64,000 nt of DNA from Venturia oleaginea (taxonomy: Eukaryota; Ascomycota; Dothideomycetes; Venturiales; Venturiaceae), in contig JABMLP010000008.1 of the NCBI GenBank assembly GCA_013176395.1, positions 1,302,001-1,366,000 of the forward strand, in the 5' to 3' direction. Numbering within the stretch: position 1 is the stretch's first letter; every line of letters starts with the position of its first letter. A model generated the notes under the pieces. It was not told the DNA's origin. It did not search any database and saw nothing but the letters and a program-made list of their open reading frames with translations. This document shows, one piece after another, positions 53,692 through 64,000 of this stretch. The position numbers were made by a program, and so were the translations under genes.

Positions 53692-54123
53692 ATCACAGCC
53701 TCAACTCTTATACCTCGAAATTCTTTCTCTGTCATTTCCCCCAACCTCATCATCTTCTCACATCTACTACAAAAGTTTTCTAGTGAAATACTACTCTCAT
53801 TTCCCATTCTATCCGACTCCGCCATCGAAACCTACCAAAACGGACTCACAACGCACAAGGAGTTTGCAAAGGGGTTTATAAAGGACGCCAGGCCCTCTCT
53901 AATATGTCTGCATACACTCCTCGAGCAGAATTTCAACGCCGATGATGTCTTGTTCAGGATTTTTCCGAGGGTGGATGTACCATATATGCGAGTTGTGTCT
54001 CTGTTTTCGAGCTGGGAGTGGAAGAGGACTTTGAGAGAGATGATGGCGGAAGGCGAGGAGAAGGATAAGTGTGTTTCTAGGATTAGGGCGAAATTAGAAG
54101 AATTGGAGAGGGAGGAGACGTGA
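53692..54123 (+). CDS. Unrecognised exon or ATG-less gene (about 143 codons)
   Basis: A plus-strand frame is open from the TAA at 53689 to TGA at 54121. Its second half is strongly protein-like: IETYQNGLTTHKEFAKGFIK, DARPSLICLHTLLEQNFNAD, VLFRIFPRVDVPYMRVVSLF, SSWEWKRTLREMMAEG, then a charged helix to LEELEREET. The only Met is at about codon 100, so the true start must be in an upstream exon, or the 5' end is lost. Possible acceptors are the cag sites at 53684 and 53698. No family is recognised. It converges on the minus-strand gene at 54302. Confidence 0.45.
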   Translation: MTASTLIPRNSFSVISPNLIIFSHLLQKFSSEILLSFPILSDSAIETYQNGLTTHKEFAKGFIKDARPSLICLHTLLEQNFNADDVLFRIFPRVDVPYMRVVSLFSSWEWKRTLREMMAEGEEKDKCVSRIRAKLEELEREET

Positions 54124-54301
54124 TCTTACGAGGGAGGGGGAAAGGTGGCGATAGATAATAAGAATCAGGTATTCTAAGATACTTGCAATTTGGGAAGGGT
54201 TTGTTGCCGTGGATGCAATTCTTGAAGGGGTGGGTAGCGCTAATGCCGGGATATTTGAAAGCAATAATCATATTGGTGAAGCGATCATTTACCTGATTTG
54301 T

Positions 54302-55276
54302 TCAATTTCCAAGAGACTGAATTGCCAGGCAACCTAACACGACTTTGATAACCCACTGCCCCAATCCCTTTGCTGTTCCCTTTGCCATGCCCCTTACCAT
54401 TGATGTCGCTTTGGTAAGCCATGACTCACTCGGTGTCTCAGGCACGACTTTCTTCTCTTCCTCCACCCACTTTTCGCACGGCGTTTCTTCGACCTTCATC
54501 CGCATCACTTTCATCGTCCCCGCCCTCGCCAGCTCCGCAAGCGCCTTAGATATCATAACCACAGAACCAGGCTCAGGCACTCCGGCCCCATTGTAAGGAA
54601 CCATCGCCGCAGCGCCTGCGAATAGTGCCAGTGGTTTCTTGAACTCTTCCTCAATCTTGTAGTGTGCGAAGAAGATCTCCGATTGCTCAAGAGGAATGTT
54701 GAGGAGGATGCTGAGCTTCAACAGTGGCTGTGCTTGTTTCCGAAATCGAATTTGCCACTCTTTTTCTTCCGTATTATTGCTCGCGGGGGGCGGCCAGAGA
54801 GTCCAACCTTCGACAAGGACGGGCATATCTGTTACCTCATCTTTGGCGTTTCTGTGGTATAAGCTTTTTATCTTTTGCTTGTCAAAGTCGCCTTCTATTT
54901 TCTCGGGATTTTCATATAGCTTCTTTCGTGCCTCGCTTTGTTTTCGTGTGAGACTTGGACGATCTGGCCTTGTAGGGTCGGGCCTTCGACGGGCTGGGGG
55001 GTCCTTTTGCTTTTCCAATTCAGGTTTCAGCTGTTTGGCTTGAAACTCTGGATCTGGCCGAAAGTTCTTGTATTGCATTATGGTATCTCGAATGTCCAAG
55101 TCTCGACAGACTCTGCGCAGGTAGATCTCTCGTTCTCTTACTGATTTGTGATCGGAAAGATTCTCCTTTATTTCGGAGATAACCCCAATTGTTGAAGTCA
55201 TGTCGCCTGTGGTGGTCATATTGCTGATAGAGACTTTGTTGCAAGTGTTGGAGAATGGCGTGGTACTGACGAGCAT
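54302..55276 (-). CDS. Hypothetical protein (324 aa), charged with hydrophobic C-terminus
   Basis: Intronless frame from ATG 55276 (MLVSTTPFSNTCNKVSIS). ATGs at residues 20 and 26 are alternatives. Residues 25-130 are highly charged and probably helical (SDHKSVREREIYLRRVCRDL, PARRRPDPTRPDRPSLTRKQ). The middle holds a folded-looking part, DMPVLVEGWTLWPPPASNN and LLKLSILLNIPLEQSEIFFA, then AGAAAMVPYNGAGVPEPGSV. The C-terminus (KGLGQWVIKVVLGCLAIQSL) could be a weak membrane anchor. No domain is recognised. Residue usage and length argue for a real gene. Confidence 0.65.
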   Translation of the reverse strand: MLVSTTPFSNTCNKVSISNMTTTGDMTSTIGVISEIKENLSDHKSVREREIYLRRVCRDLDIRDTIMQYKNFRPDPEFQAKQLKPELEKQKDPPARRRPDPTRPDRPSLTRKQSEARKKLYENPEKIEGDFDKQKIKSLYHRNAKDEVTDMPVLVEGWTLWPPPASNNTEEKEWQIRFRKQAQPLLKLSILLNIPLEQSEIFFAHYKIEEEFKKPLALFAGAAAMVPYNGAGVPEPGSVVMISKALAELARAGTMKVMRMKVEETPCEKWVEEEKKVVPETPSESWLTKATSMVRGMAKGTAKGLGQWVIKVVLGCLAIQSLGN

Positions 55277-56173
55277 GGTAATATAGGAGGTTTAAATGTA
55301 GCACTTCGGGCTCTGGAATTATAAATGTTCCAGCATGCACACGTGGAAACCATTTTTGTGTGTAATCAAGGCCGCGATAGACTGAGTGTGACCTTACAGC
55401 AGGGCGTGAGTAACCTTTTACGTTGGTAACGATGCGATACGGCACAGCATGCCGCCTAAAGCTATGGCATAATGGTCTTATAATAGACACTATGGATACA
55501 ACAGCCAGCATAGAACATTTGCATACCGGAGAAGTTAAGAAATTAAGAAAAGAATTTCTCCGCCTTTTTCACACACAGAACATTGCCGTTGCACCGGCGA
55601 CATGTAAATAGCGCCCGTTCTGAAATATTACGCTATCATGAAGCGGTCTTTGAACTACCGCAGAATATTTACAGGTCGCCGGTGTAAAAGCGATACCATG
55701 TGGGCTTTTCTTATTCAAGGTACTGTAAATACTATCTAAGAGGCAATTGATTTAGCAATATTTCTGTCAAATTTTCAACTCCGTATTAAGTTCGAGCGGA
55801 AGCCTTTGACTTGCCAGACACGTATCGAGACTGCAAGTCATGATGGTAGATAGCAGGACTCTAAAGACTGCACTGAGATTTGCTGAGATAGCTTTGAGCA
55901 TGAAAATATGAGACCGGGGAGGCCTTGAATCGGTAGTGCTTTGCAGACTCGAGGGCAGTTTCGATAGAGCATTGCAGAGTGTTGGAAATGAATATCTCGA
56001 TAACATTGATGTTGGTGTTGTTGTTTCGATCAGGCTCCAGAATTGGTGGTCTTGACACTCCGCTAGCGCCTCTCGGAGATTCGGCGATTAAAAAAGTTGC
56101 ATCTTGAATTGAAACTCCTTGCGCCAGAACGGATAACTCACACTGCAGCGCATATAATCTCTGTCCACTCAAG
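55277..56173. other. Divergent intergenic region with small inverted repeat
   Basis: Lies between the hypothetical gene (minus) and the helicase gene (plus). It contains a 19-bp inverted repeat at 55592-55684. ORFs on the minus strand at 55767-56172 have no protein-like feature. Confidence 0.5.
55592..55684. repeat. Short inverted repeat (19-bp arms, one mismatch)
   Basis: Arm 55592-55610 (caccggcgacatgtaaata) pairs with 55666-55684 (tatttacaggtcgccggtg) with one mismatch across a 55-bp loop. The gene-free 93-bp unit could be a tiny MITE or a hairpin. Confidence 0.7.
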
Positions 56174-59100
56174 ATGGCCCCGAGGTTCGTGCCTCGCGAA
56201 CGAAAACACCGAAAAATTGCCCGCCAACAAGACGCAAAACACAGTTCTGCTCAAGACGCTACCGAATCAAATGAACGCGAAATCCTACCCAAGTCACAAA
56301 ATGAGATCGAAGCAAGGAAGCGCTCCATGCGCGAGGAAATTCGGGCGGCACAACCTAAGATGAGCTCCAAGAAACAGAAGAGGCTGGAAAAGTACATTGA
56401 CACAAAGTTACGGAAGGATGATACGCTGGCATTGATTAAGAGATTGGAAAAACGACAGGAAACTGTCGATACTAGTCTATTTCAGAGCACGAAGAAATTA
56501 GGTCAAAGGAAAGAGACGAAGAAAGAAGCGCTTCGGAGGGCACTGGAGCTCAAGAGGCGAGGGCTTGGGGGAGAAGAGGAGGACGAGCTCTTGTTTGAAA
56601 GGCCGAGCAAGAAAGCGAGAGCGACCAAATGGGGAGAGAGTGAGGAGAGCGAAGAAGATGAGGAAGAGACAGTCCAGAATGCTCTCGTACAGCCAGCAGC
56701 TGTGCCTGCGACCACCGTTGGTGCTGGGTTGAAGACGCCCTTGCAATTGGGGGACGATGGGAAGCCAATCATCAAGAGCAGGAAGCGTAGGAAAGTGGAA
56801 ATCAAATTCGACTTACAACCAACTGTTGCGGAAGAATGGACAGGTATTGATGATTCTCAGTCCGAAGCGTCTTCCAATGCTGAGGAGGGAGAGGAGGATA
56901 AGGAGATTGATCATCCATCTAGCTCGGATGCAGAATCAGAAGACTCCGAACATGATGCAGAAGACAGCGAAGAGGCTGGCGATTCCGATTCCGAAGTCGA
57001 AGACGAAGAGGCTTCCGATTCAAGTCATTCAGACACCTCACAAGCGCAGAAGCAGAAAACCCGGACATCCGCATTCAAGGTGTGGGCGGAACAAGCAAGG
57101 GACGACGCCATTGGATTTAATCCGTCTACTGTGATAGGTACCATTCCACTACAACCACACGTAACCGAGGAATTCAGAAAATCCTTTGTACCCAGGCCTA
57201 TAGATCAAGAGCCTTTGCCAGAAGGCTTCATAGCCGAGTCCACGATCGATAGGAAAGTGCATTCCGTTCCAGTTAATCGTTCTGAAGACATCCAGATTGC
57301 GCGGTCACAACTGCCAATTTTTGCCGAGGAACAAAGATTGATGGAGGCCATATTCAACAACGATGTGGTGGTGCTGTCTGGAAGTACGGGCTCAGGTAAG
57401 ACCACCCAGATCCCTCAATTTTTGTATGAGGGAGGGTTCTCGGATCCACATAGTCCAACCCCAGGCATGATTGGCATTACACAACCGAGGCGTGTGGCAG
57501 CAATGAGTTCAGCCAAGCGTGTCGCTCATGAAATGGGAAAAGACGGCAACAAGGTTTCGTATCAAATTCGATTCGATAGTACTGTAGGAAAGCAAACAAG
57601 GTAGTTGGCCTTCCTTCTTCTTCGAGCTTTCCAAACTGATACCTCTTCCTTCTAGGATTAAGTTCATGACTGATGGTGTGCTTCTACGGGAGATGTCTGA
57701 AGACTTCTCCTTGAGAAAGTACTCTGCCATTGTGATCGACGAAGCCCACGAACGTACAGTTAATACCGATATTCTGATAAGTCTCATGAGCCGTTGTATC
57801 AAGGCCCGAAGGCAATTAGCGAAAGAAAAGCCTGAATTGTATTCTTCCTTGAAACTAGTCATAATGTCCGCCACCCTACGAGTCTCGGATTTCCGAGAGA
57901 ATAGCAGACTATTTTCTACACCTCCTCCACTCCTTGATGTAGCAGGTCGTCAGTTTGCCGTCACCACACATTGGTCTCGAAAGACATCTCAGGACTGGGT
58001 GGAAGAAGCTTTTAAGAAACTCATTCGTGGGCACCGAAAGCTTCCTGCAGGTGGTTTCTTAGTCTTTTTGACAGGAGCTCAAGAGATTCGCACGTTAGCA
58101 AAACGCTTAAGGGACACTTTTCGATCGACTGATTCGGGGATCAACGTCGAAGCAGAAAACGTGGACGCTTGGAACACTGAAGATCAAGCCGCAAGCTTTG
58201 AGTATGATGAGTCAGAAGACGGCAGCAGATCTGAAGACCCTGATGCCGAATTTCAAATTGGAGAAGAAGCCGAGGAGGAGACTCAGGCAGTTCACGTTCT
58301 TCCCCTTTACTCACAAATGCCTTCGCGAGAACAGCAAATGGTGTTCAAACCGCCTCCGGACGGTTCTCGCCTTATTATTCTGGCCACCAACGTCGCAGGT
58401 AAGATAATAGCCGGGTACGATACTACTTTATATCGAGTACGTCTCTGATTGACAATGCAGAAACATCCCTCACCATCCCTGGTATACGATACGTGTTCGA
58501 TTCAGGTAGGCACAAGGAGCGTACGTTCACTGGATCGGGAGTAGAAAGTTATCGCACGGCATTCATTTCGAAGGCAAGCGCGAACCAGAGAGCTGGAAGA
58601 GCTGCAAGAGTGGGACCTGGACACTGCTATAGGTATGTTCTGACTTCATAACTTTGTCTCAACTACTAACGTCTGTAAGGCTCTATAGTAGTGCCATCTA
58701 TGAGTCATTTGCCGACTTCGCTGAGCCCGAAATCTATCGGACTCCAATTGAATCTATCGTGCTTCAATTGAAGACGATGAACATTTCAAGAATCGATCAT
58801 TTCCCGTTTCCAACTGCGCCAGAGAGGTCATCCTTACTAAAGGCAGAGAGTCTCTTGAGGCACCTAGGAGCAATCGATATCCATGGCCGCGTCACTAAGC
58901 TTGGAATCGAATTGCAGCAATATCCGCTGTCTCCTCGATTCGCCGCTATGGTTCGATTAGGTTTGGTCTACGGATGCTCCCATCATACGCTGGCCATGGT
59001 AGCTGCATTGGACGTGTCTGAATTGCTGATCAGCGATAATCAACTCGATCTAAAAACCCCAGTCCGTGATGAAGACACTGCGTGGACGGCAGCAGAGAGC

Positions 59101-59995
59101 CAGGCCGAGACGCTGCGGCAAAGCCGAAGACAAGCCTACAATGCAGCACAAGCGGCACTATCGAGACTTGATTTCAATACCAGCAAAGTCACTGCACAGG
59201 CTGATTGTATCAAATTGTTCGCCGCAATCTACGAGTTCTCAAACAGCAGCGATCAGGAGCAGTGCTGTCAAGATAATTTCCTCCGAGCAAAGGGCTTACA
59301 AGAAGCTATGCAGCTTCGTGAGCAACTGACCCATATCGTTCGTACACTAAATCCAGCCTCGGCTCCAGGGCCATATCAAGCCGAACTCACCAAACCAACC
59401 GATAAACAAATCAGGTTTCTGAAGCAGATCGTGGCTGCTGGTTTTATTGACCAGGTAGCTATTCGTGCTGACTGCCTCCCTGTTCCCCCCGAGGTGGAGC
59501 GCAAGCCAAAAAGGGCTATCGACGTCAGATACAAAACCCTCCTCTCCTCCACCGACTTGGGAAAAACCAGAGATCCAGGCGACCTTTCAAGCGAATCCGA
59601 CGTCTTCGTCTACATCCACCCTGGAAGCATCTTAGCACGCGTCCCCGCAAGTCAAGTGCCGCGTTACATCGTATATCAACTGCCTACAGAAGTCACAACC
59701 GTCAGCCCCGGGCAAGAAAGCGAGGGTGCGACTCCATCCCCTGACACCCGTCACGGCCGAGCAGTTGTCTGTATTAGCGAGGGGAACAAGTTTGTTGCAG
59801 GTTGGAAAACCACTGGGTAAGATTGGCGTGTTACCCAGTATTGGTGGACAGGATAGGAGAGAGTGTCTTGTTCAACTGAACTTATCTGGCGAGGGAGGCA
59901 TGATGGGATGGCCGCTTGTTACGAAGAAAGTTGTTCAGAAGAGGGTACCGAATGAGGGTTGGGTGGTCGAAAAGTGGATTGATCAAAAAGATTAG
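56174..59995 (+). CDS. ECM16: DEAH-box RNA helicase Dhr1/Ecm16 (DHX37 family), with apparent C-terminal frameshift
   Basis: Exons 56174-57600, 57656-58398, 58461-58632 and from 58680, introns 47-62 bp, all in phase. A basic N-terminus, long acidic Ser/Asp/Glu stretches (about 220-300), Walker [11 protein letters not shown] near 403, DEAH in [13 protein letters not shown] near 504, [10 protein letters not shown] and [12 protein letters not shown] are all present, followed by the helicase-associated domains. In yeast this nucleolar helicase releases U3 snoRNA during small-subunit ribosome assembly. Read literally, the frame ends at 59820 (1,160 residues). However, the conserved end lies in the next frame ([40 protein letters not shown]) and stops at 59995, about 1,218 residues. 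One extra base near 59711 would explain it; no intron fits. Confidence 0.88.
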
Positions 59996-60216
59996 ATGGA
60001 GGCGATTTCTTGTGACTGGAGATAGTTGCTCTCGTTCGTGATGTTGAAGTCATTCAGAATACCAAATCTCTCACGGCTTGACCGCGACATAATTCGGTGA
60101 AAGATATGCAATGGAGTCTAGAGAAAGATGTTCAATGGTTCACCGCGAATTTGTGCACGAAATCATGTAAAACACCTTTCAATTATTTCCATCCGCCTCT
60201 TCTACCCTTCCCTCTA
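59996..60216. terminator. Convergent 3' flanks of the helicase gene and the gene at 60217
   Basis: Short region between two facing genes. No gene, and no specific signal beyond AT-rich sequence. Confidence 0.4.
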
Positions 60217-60915
60217 CTAATTCGAGGGATCCTTCAAACTCTCTGGCGGTCTCGTGATCTTAGTCAAATGATCTCCATTCAGCGTCTTCATAATCTTCCC
60301 CAATCCCTCATGACTATAATCTTTCTCATTCCACATATCTTTGTGATATTTCACCCTTTCGACATCTCCCTCCTTCACGAGTGCTAGACTGATGAGGGAA
60401 TTTACTGCTTTGGCAGGCAGAGCATGTGGACGATATTCTTGCCTCAATTTGAAGATGATTTCAGAGTCCGTTGACGAGACGATTTCTGTGGCCAATGTTT
60501 TCGATGAAGCCATTATTTTTGGGATTCCTAAGATCAACAGTCAATTTCCTGTTGTCTACTAACGCCCCGACACGGAATCGTCAAAAAAGAAAGAGTCGAA
60601 GGAGAAGATCCAAAACTCACCAAACCACTGCCCAGCTATCCTATATCTATCCTCACAATAACTCCACGGGTCGTCATAGATCGCCTTTTCCGTGTAAACC
60701 AGCATATCCTCTTCACTCGCACTGCCAGAATACAATCTCGTGATCTTGTTCAAGATTTGTTGTCGTTCTTTCGATACTGGAATACCGGGCGGGTGGGGTT
60801 CATAGTCAACGCCTGATGATGCATTTTTGGAGGGATCGGGGTTTTGCGTCAATGCAACTGGGTCGGGTTTTGGTTCGTGGTTTTTGGGATCGTCATGGGC
60901 TTTTGGGTCGGCCAT
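60217..60915 (-). CDS. Small conserved hypothetical protein, NTF2/SnoaL-like fold suspected (201 aa)
   Basis: Exons 60915-60621 and 60527-60217, joined by a 93-bp intron in phase (GQWFG/IPKIM), give 201 residues from MADPKAHDDPK. An in-frame ATG at 60945 (MNISQELTKK) is an alternative start; the longest frame begins at 61071 and is less likely. The first 50 residues are disordered. The rest looks like one alpha/beta domain: ILNKITRLYSGSASEEDMLV, EKAIYDDPWSYCEDRYRIAG, TEIVSSTDSEIIFKLRQEYR, KYHKDMWNEKDYSHEGLGKI and LNGDHLTKITRPPESL. The pattern of a helix, then YDDP, then beta strands with a final W-N-x-K-D suggests an NTF2-like fold. Function unknown. Confidence 0.75.
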
Positions 60916-61315
60916 TTTCTTTGTAAGTTCTTGGGAGATATTCATTGAGCTGGTGGTTCGAGGAGGGTTGGAAAGATGGTATATAGCTTTCAGCCTTGGG
61001 ATGAGAGGGTCATGATGACCGCATCGATTTGTGTATGCTTTTGCAGTCTGACAGGAGTCATGATTGGACATTCTAGATACTTAGGACTCAAACTTGGACT
61101 TCTTCGGGATCTAGATGATCAATTCTATAGCGATATAATCACTATTGCTTGACGAGGCTGATTGAAATGATGATGACTAAAAATCCCTGTTTGGCCTCAT
61201 GCATAAAGTTATCCAAAACATCTAATGCACAACATCGTGAAGCCATTTCAAGTCTACACACTCTCCTTGGAATTTCTGCTCGCACCAAATCTCTTCCACT
61301 CGGATTTCAGCCAAT
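60916..61315. promoter_or_regulatory. Divergent region between the small conserved gene and the chaperone gene
   Basis: No gene was seen. The region serves both flanking genes as upstream sequence. Part of it is open in frame with the gene at 60217 but looks like leader. Confidence 0.45.
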
Positions 61316-62003
61316 ATGGATACACCAGCAGTCCAGTCCTCGCCTTTCCCAGCGCGTACGAAAACGACGATATGCACAATAGCATCCCACCCCACGACTA
61401 TAACCTCTCACTCCTTCGCCGATAAAATCATGATTACCATAAGTCAGGATGGGAGACTGGGCCATTGGGTACGTCCTTGTTCCCACCGGAAAGACACTCT
61501 CGCACTGCGGAAGGTTGTGAAGCTATAAATCGCTGAGACAGATTTTGAATGAGAACAGTCCAAAGTTAATAACGCCATAGATACATGTCCCCCTAATCCC
61601 AACACCTTCATCCTCGACAAACGGCCCAGAACCCACAATTTCAAATGACCTTGACTCTGATCTCCCACCGTCAACTCTCCTTCCAGATTCGCATCATACC
61701 GGTATGCTGCTTCTCGTAACATAGTCCCTAAACTCTACCTCCCACCTTTCTCAAGTCGCACCCCAAAGTCATACTGACCATTTCACAGCTACAACAATAT
61801 TAGGTGGCACAGGCACACCCACCCTCGATACCCTCGGCCAACTCCTCGCAACACAACTCGCTTCCCTCCTCTGCTCGCGGAACCCTGAAGAAGGACGGAT
61901 GCTAGTATTAGGTTTGGGATTGAGGAAAGAGTTAGGTGAGAGTGGGAAGGTGGGGCGGGAAGAGTTTGCAGAGATGGTTGGGGGTGTGTTGGATGTGCTA
62001 TGA
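61316..62003 (+). CDS. Proteasome assembly chaperone 3 family protein (162 aa)
   Basis: Three short exons, 61316-61468, 61581-61701 and 61789-62003 (introns 112 and 87 bp, GT..AG), join in phase to 162 residues; no single frame shows the whole gene. Exon 1 reads MDTPAVQSSPFPARTKTTI and HSFADKIMITISQDGRLGHW. Exon 2 starts IHVPLIPTPSS and ends PDSHHT. Exon 3 has TILGGTGTPTLDTLGQLLAT, LLCSRNPEEGRMLVLGLGLR and EMVGGVLDVL. This strand order (F-A-D-K-I-x-x-x-I-S-Q-x-G-R-L, then a G-rich loop and a V-L-G-L-G-L strand) is that of fungal Pac3/Poc3-like proteins, which help build the 20S proteasome alpha ring. The donor at 61702 is chosen over 61716, because only it keeps the frame. Confidence 0.82.
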
Positions 62004-63523
62004 GGTTGGGACAGAAGACAAAGAAAATGAGCACGAGGGCATAAAGACATGCGCACCGGGAAGATCCAAAGGGACGCGTTTTTATACGAGGAACAAAGAA
62101 GAAGGTATCAAGTTTATTCGGCATCGTCATGGTAGCGCGAGGGACACCGTCGACGAGAATAGGCGGCATCATACCCACACTAAGGGCCAAAGGCCGGCAT
62201 GACCAAAAGATGCAGAGCAAAGCCAGGTCAAAGGGAAGAGCTGACGCAAGCCGTTGAGCTCATGGAGCTATCTTGCAAGCATATAGGGAGAATAAAGGAA
62301 CTCGTATCTAAGTAAGACTAAATTGCAGCTACTTCGTACTAGTATCCAATCCCCACATCAACACCAGTAAATCAAATTCACTCCTTGAAGCATTCAACCT
62401 CGCCAACAACCAATCCTCACAATTCATCTCTATCAAGCAGTCAAAATCATCAAGATAACTACGCATTCCACAATCAAACCCATCATAATCCAGTCAACGG
62501 TATCCTTCAAAAGATATCGTCGCGAAACTCCCACAACGTTAACCATACCATCTCTCCCCCATAACATAAGACATAGCTTCTTCCATACCCCTTCACCACC
62601 AGCACTTCAATCACACATCTCACCTCACCTCCCACAAAAACATGCCTCCCGCGTTCGAATCCAGATCTCGAGGAAAAACCAAATAGCATCCATCAGAATT
62701 TCAAAATTGGAAAATAACTCTAGGTAAGAAAGCAACGGAAACCACCTGATATAAACTCCCCGCGTCCTCAACAAACAAGACTATCATACCAAATACGCAG
62801 CTCCATCGTTTTTCACAAATCGCATTGTAGCAACATATGGAATCATCGGGGCGGGGAGGGGGCCTATGCGGAGTTTGAAATTTTAGTCAACCTTGTCAAC
62901 CGTCAAAAAGGTCGAGAGGGAGTGGGTGGACAGGTGTCAGATGCTGTGACACGCTGTCGGTGCGTAGGACGGCACTCAAACGTCAGCTGAGATCCTGTCG
63001 GTCAATGCCACGAGAAATGGTAGCTGGTGGCCGTTGAATTGTCAGCCGAGTCACAAAATAAAGAAAGTGATTCGAGGGAAGCACAAATATAAGTAAAGGA
63101 AATGAAAACAGTCCGCAAACATCTAAAAAAGTCTACTACCAATCTAGCTAGGAAGACAGCAGGAGGTAGGACGTGGATAAAGGTGACTCTGGGGTGGAAG
63201 TATATCTAGGTTACAACCTCTGCAAACCTATTATAACTTTGAATTTCGCTTCTAAAAGAAAACACCACGCAGCAGATGACAATCCGCTATCGCATTCAAT
63301 AGTTTAGACCTCCCAGCCAGCAACAAAAAACCGTGTGCACTTTTTGACTTTCCCAATAATGTGAATTTGTTTCGAAACTGCGTGTGATCGTGCTTGCACC
63401 GGTCGCAAACAGTTCTTCCGGTGCACCGAGTCCTTGGCTTGTCGTCGTTGTAATCGTAAAGAGAGTCGCTGGCATGGGTATTAGATGGGGCCGAAAAGTC
63501 GTCATTCATTGTAAGCACACACC
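62004..63523. other. Long gene-free stretch and actin 3' region
   Basis: No supported gene. ORFs overlapping exon 3 of the chaperone gene at 61769-62220 (minus) are its antisense shadows. The last 270 bp before 63524 are the actin 3' UTR. The rest is unremarkable, with a C/T-rich stretch at 62340-62640. Confidence 0.55.

Positions 63524-64000
<477 letters not shown>

Noticed and set aside
57509..57874. 121-codon minus ORF over the helicase motor region
   Set aside because: Antisense to conserved helicase motifs and spans a helicase intron.
62640..62680. tRNA-like T-loop sequence (gttcgaatcc)
   Set aside because: No matching T-stem, anticodon arm or acceptor stem around it. No tRNA was found in the window.

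Overview
This window is nuclear DNA of a filamentous ascomycete. Coding regions are split by many short introns (about 47-110 bp, GT..AG, CTAAC-like branch sites), and both strands are used without operons. The families present (Mga2/Spt23-type factor, ARS-binding protein 2, fungal delta-12 desaturase, DUF4246, SURNod19 proteins, actin) fit Pezizomycotina. The wording of several proteins suggests Leotiomycetes/Helotiales, but that placement is from memory and was not tested.

Layout. 1-0.6 kb: 5' part of a class II aldolase/adducin gene (minus). 1.4-3.8 kb: a disordered SR-tailed nuclear-type protein. 5.6-7.6 kb: decayed reading frames. 8.1-9.7 kb: delta-12 oleate desaturase. 10.6-12.0 kb: an intact Tc1/mariner-like transposon with perfect 54-bp terminal repeats, followed by a MITE-like inverted repeat and a small secreted cysteine-rich protein. 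14.0-14.8 kb: a roughly 353-bp tandem repeat. 15.3-16.1 kb: secreted isochorismatase-like protein. 17.1 kb: membrane-anchored LysM protein. 19.1-22.1 kb: ARS-binding protein 2 with a 471-bp intron. 22.9-24.0 kb: peroxisomal-type nucleotide carrier. 25.4 kb: BAHD-like remnant. 26.9-29.5 kb: large charged nuclear-type protein. 31.7-34.3 kb: decayed genes, including an ammonium transporter. 36.4-40.5 kb: Mga2/Spt23-like membrane-tethered transcription factor. 41.4-42.9 kb: SCP2-type thiolase with two apparent GC-AG introns. 43.5-50.7 kb: a gene graveyard (DUF4246, GT61 and rhamnosidase-like remnants) mixed with two unrecognised genes and a secreted Cys/Gly-rich protein. 51.3-52.8 kb: SURNod19 protein. 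53.7-55.3 kb: two unrecognised genes. 56.2-60.0 kb: Dhr1/Ecm16 DEAH helicase with an apparent C-terminal frameshift. 60.2-60.9 kb: small conserved protein. 61.3-62.0 kb: proteasome assembly chaperone 3, hidden in three small exons. 63.5 kb to the end: 3' part of actin (minus).

Functional themes. There is no biosynthetic cluster. Several housekeeping genes touch lipid metabolism (desaturase, Mga2-like regulator, peroxisomal carrier, SCP2 thiolase), but they are spread over 35 kb and I read no shared control. The accessory stretches (5-8, 10-16, 31-35, 43-54 kb) hold the transposon, repeats, secreted-protein candidates and pseudogenes. Many pseudogene stops can be explained by C:G to T:A changes, as repeat-induced point mutation or ordinary decay would give.
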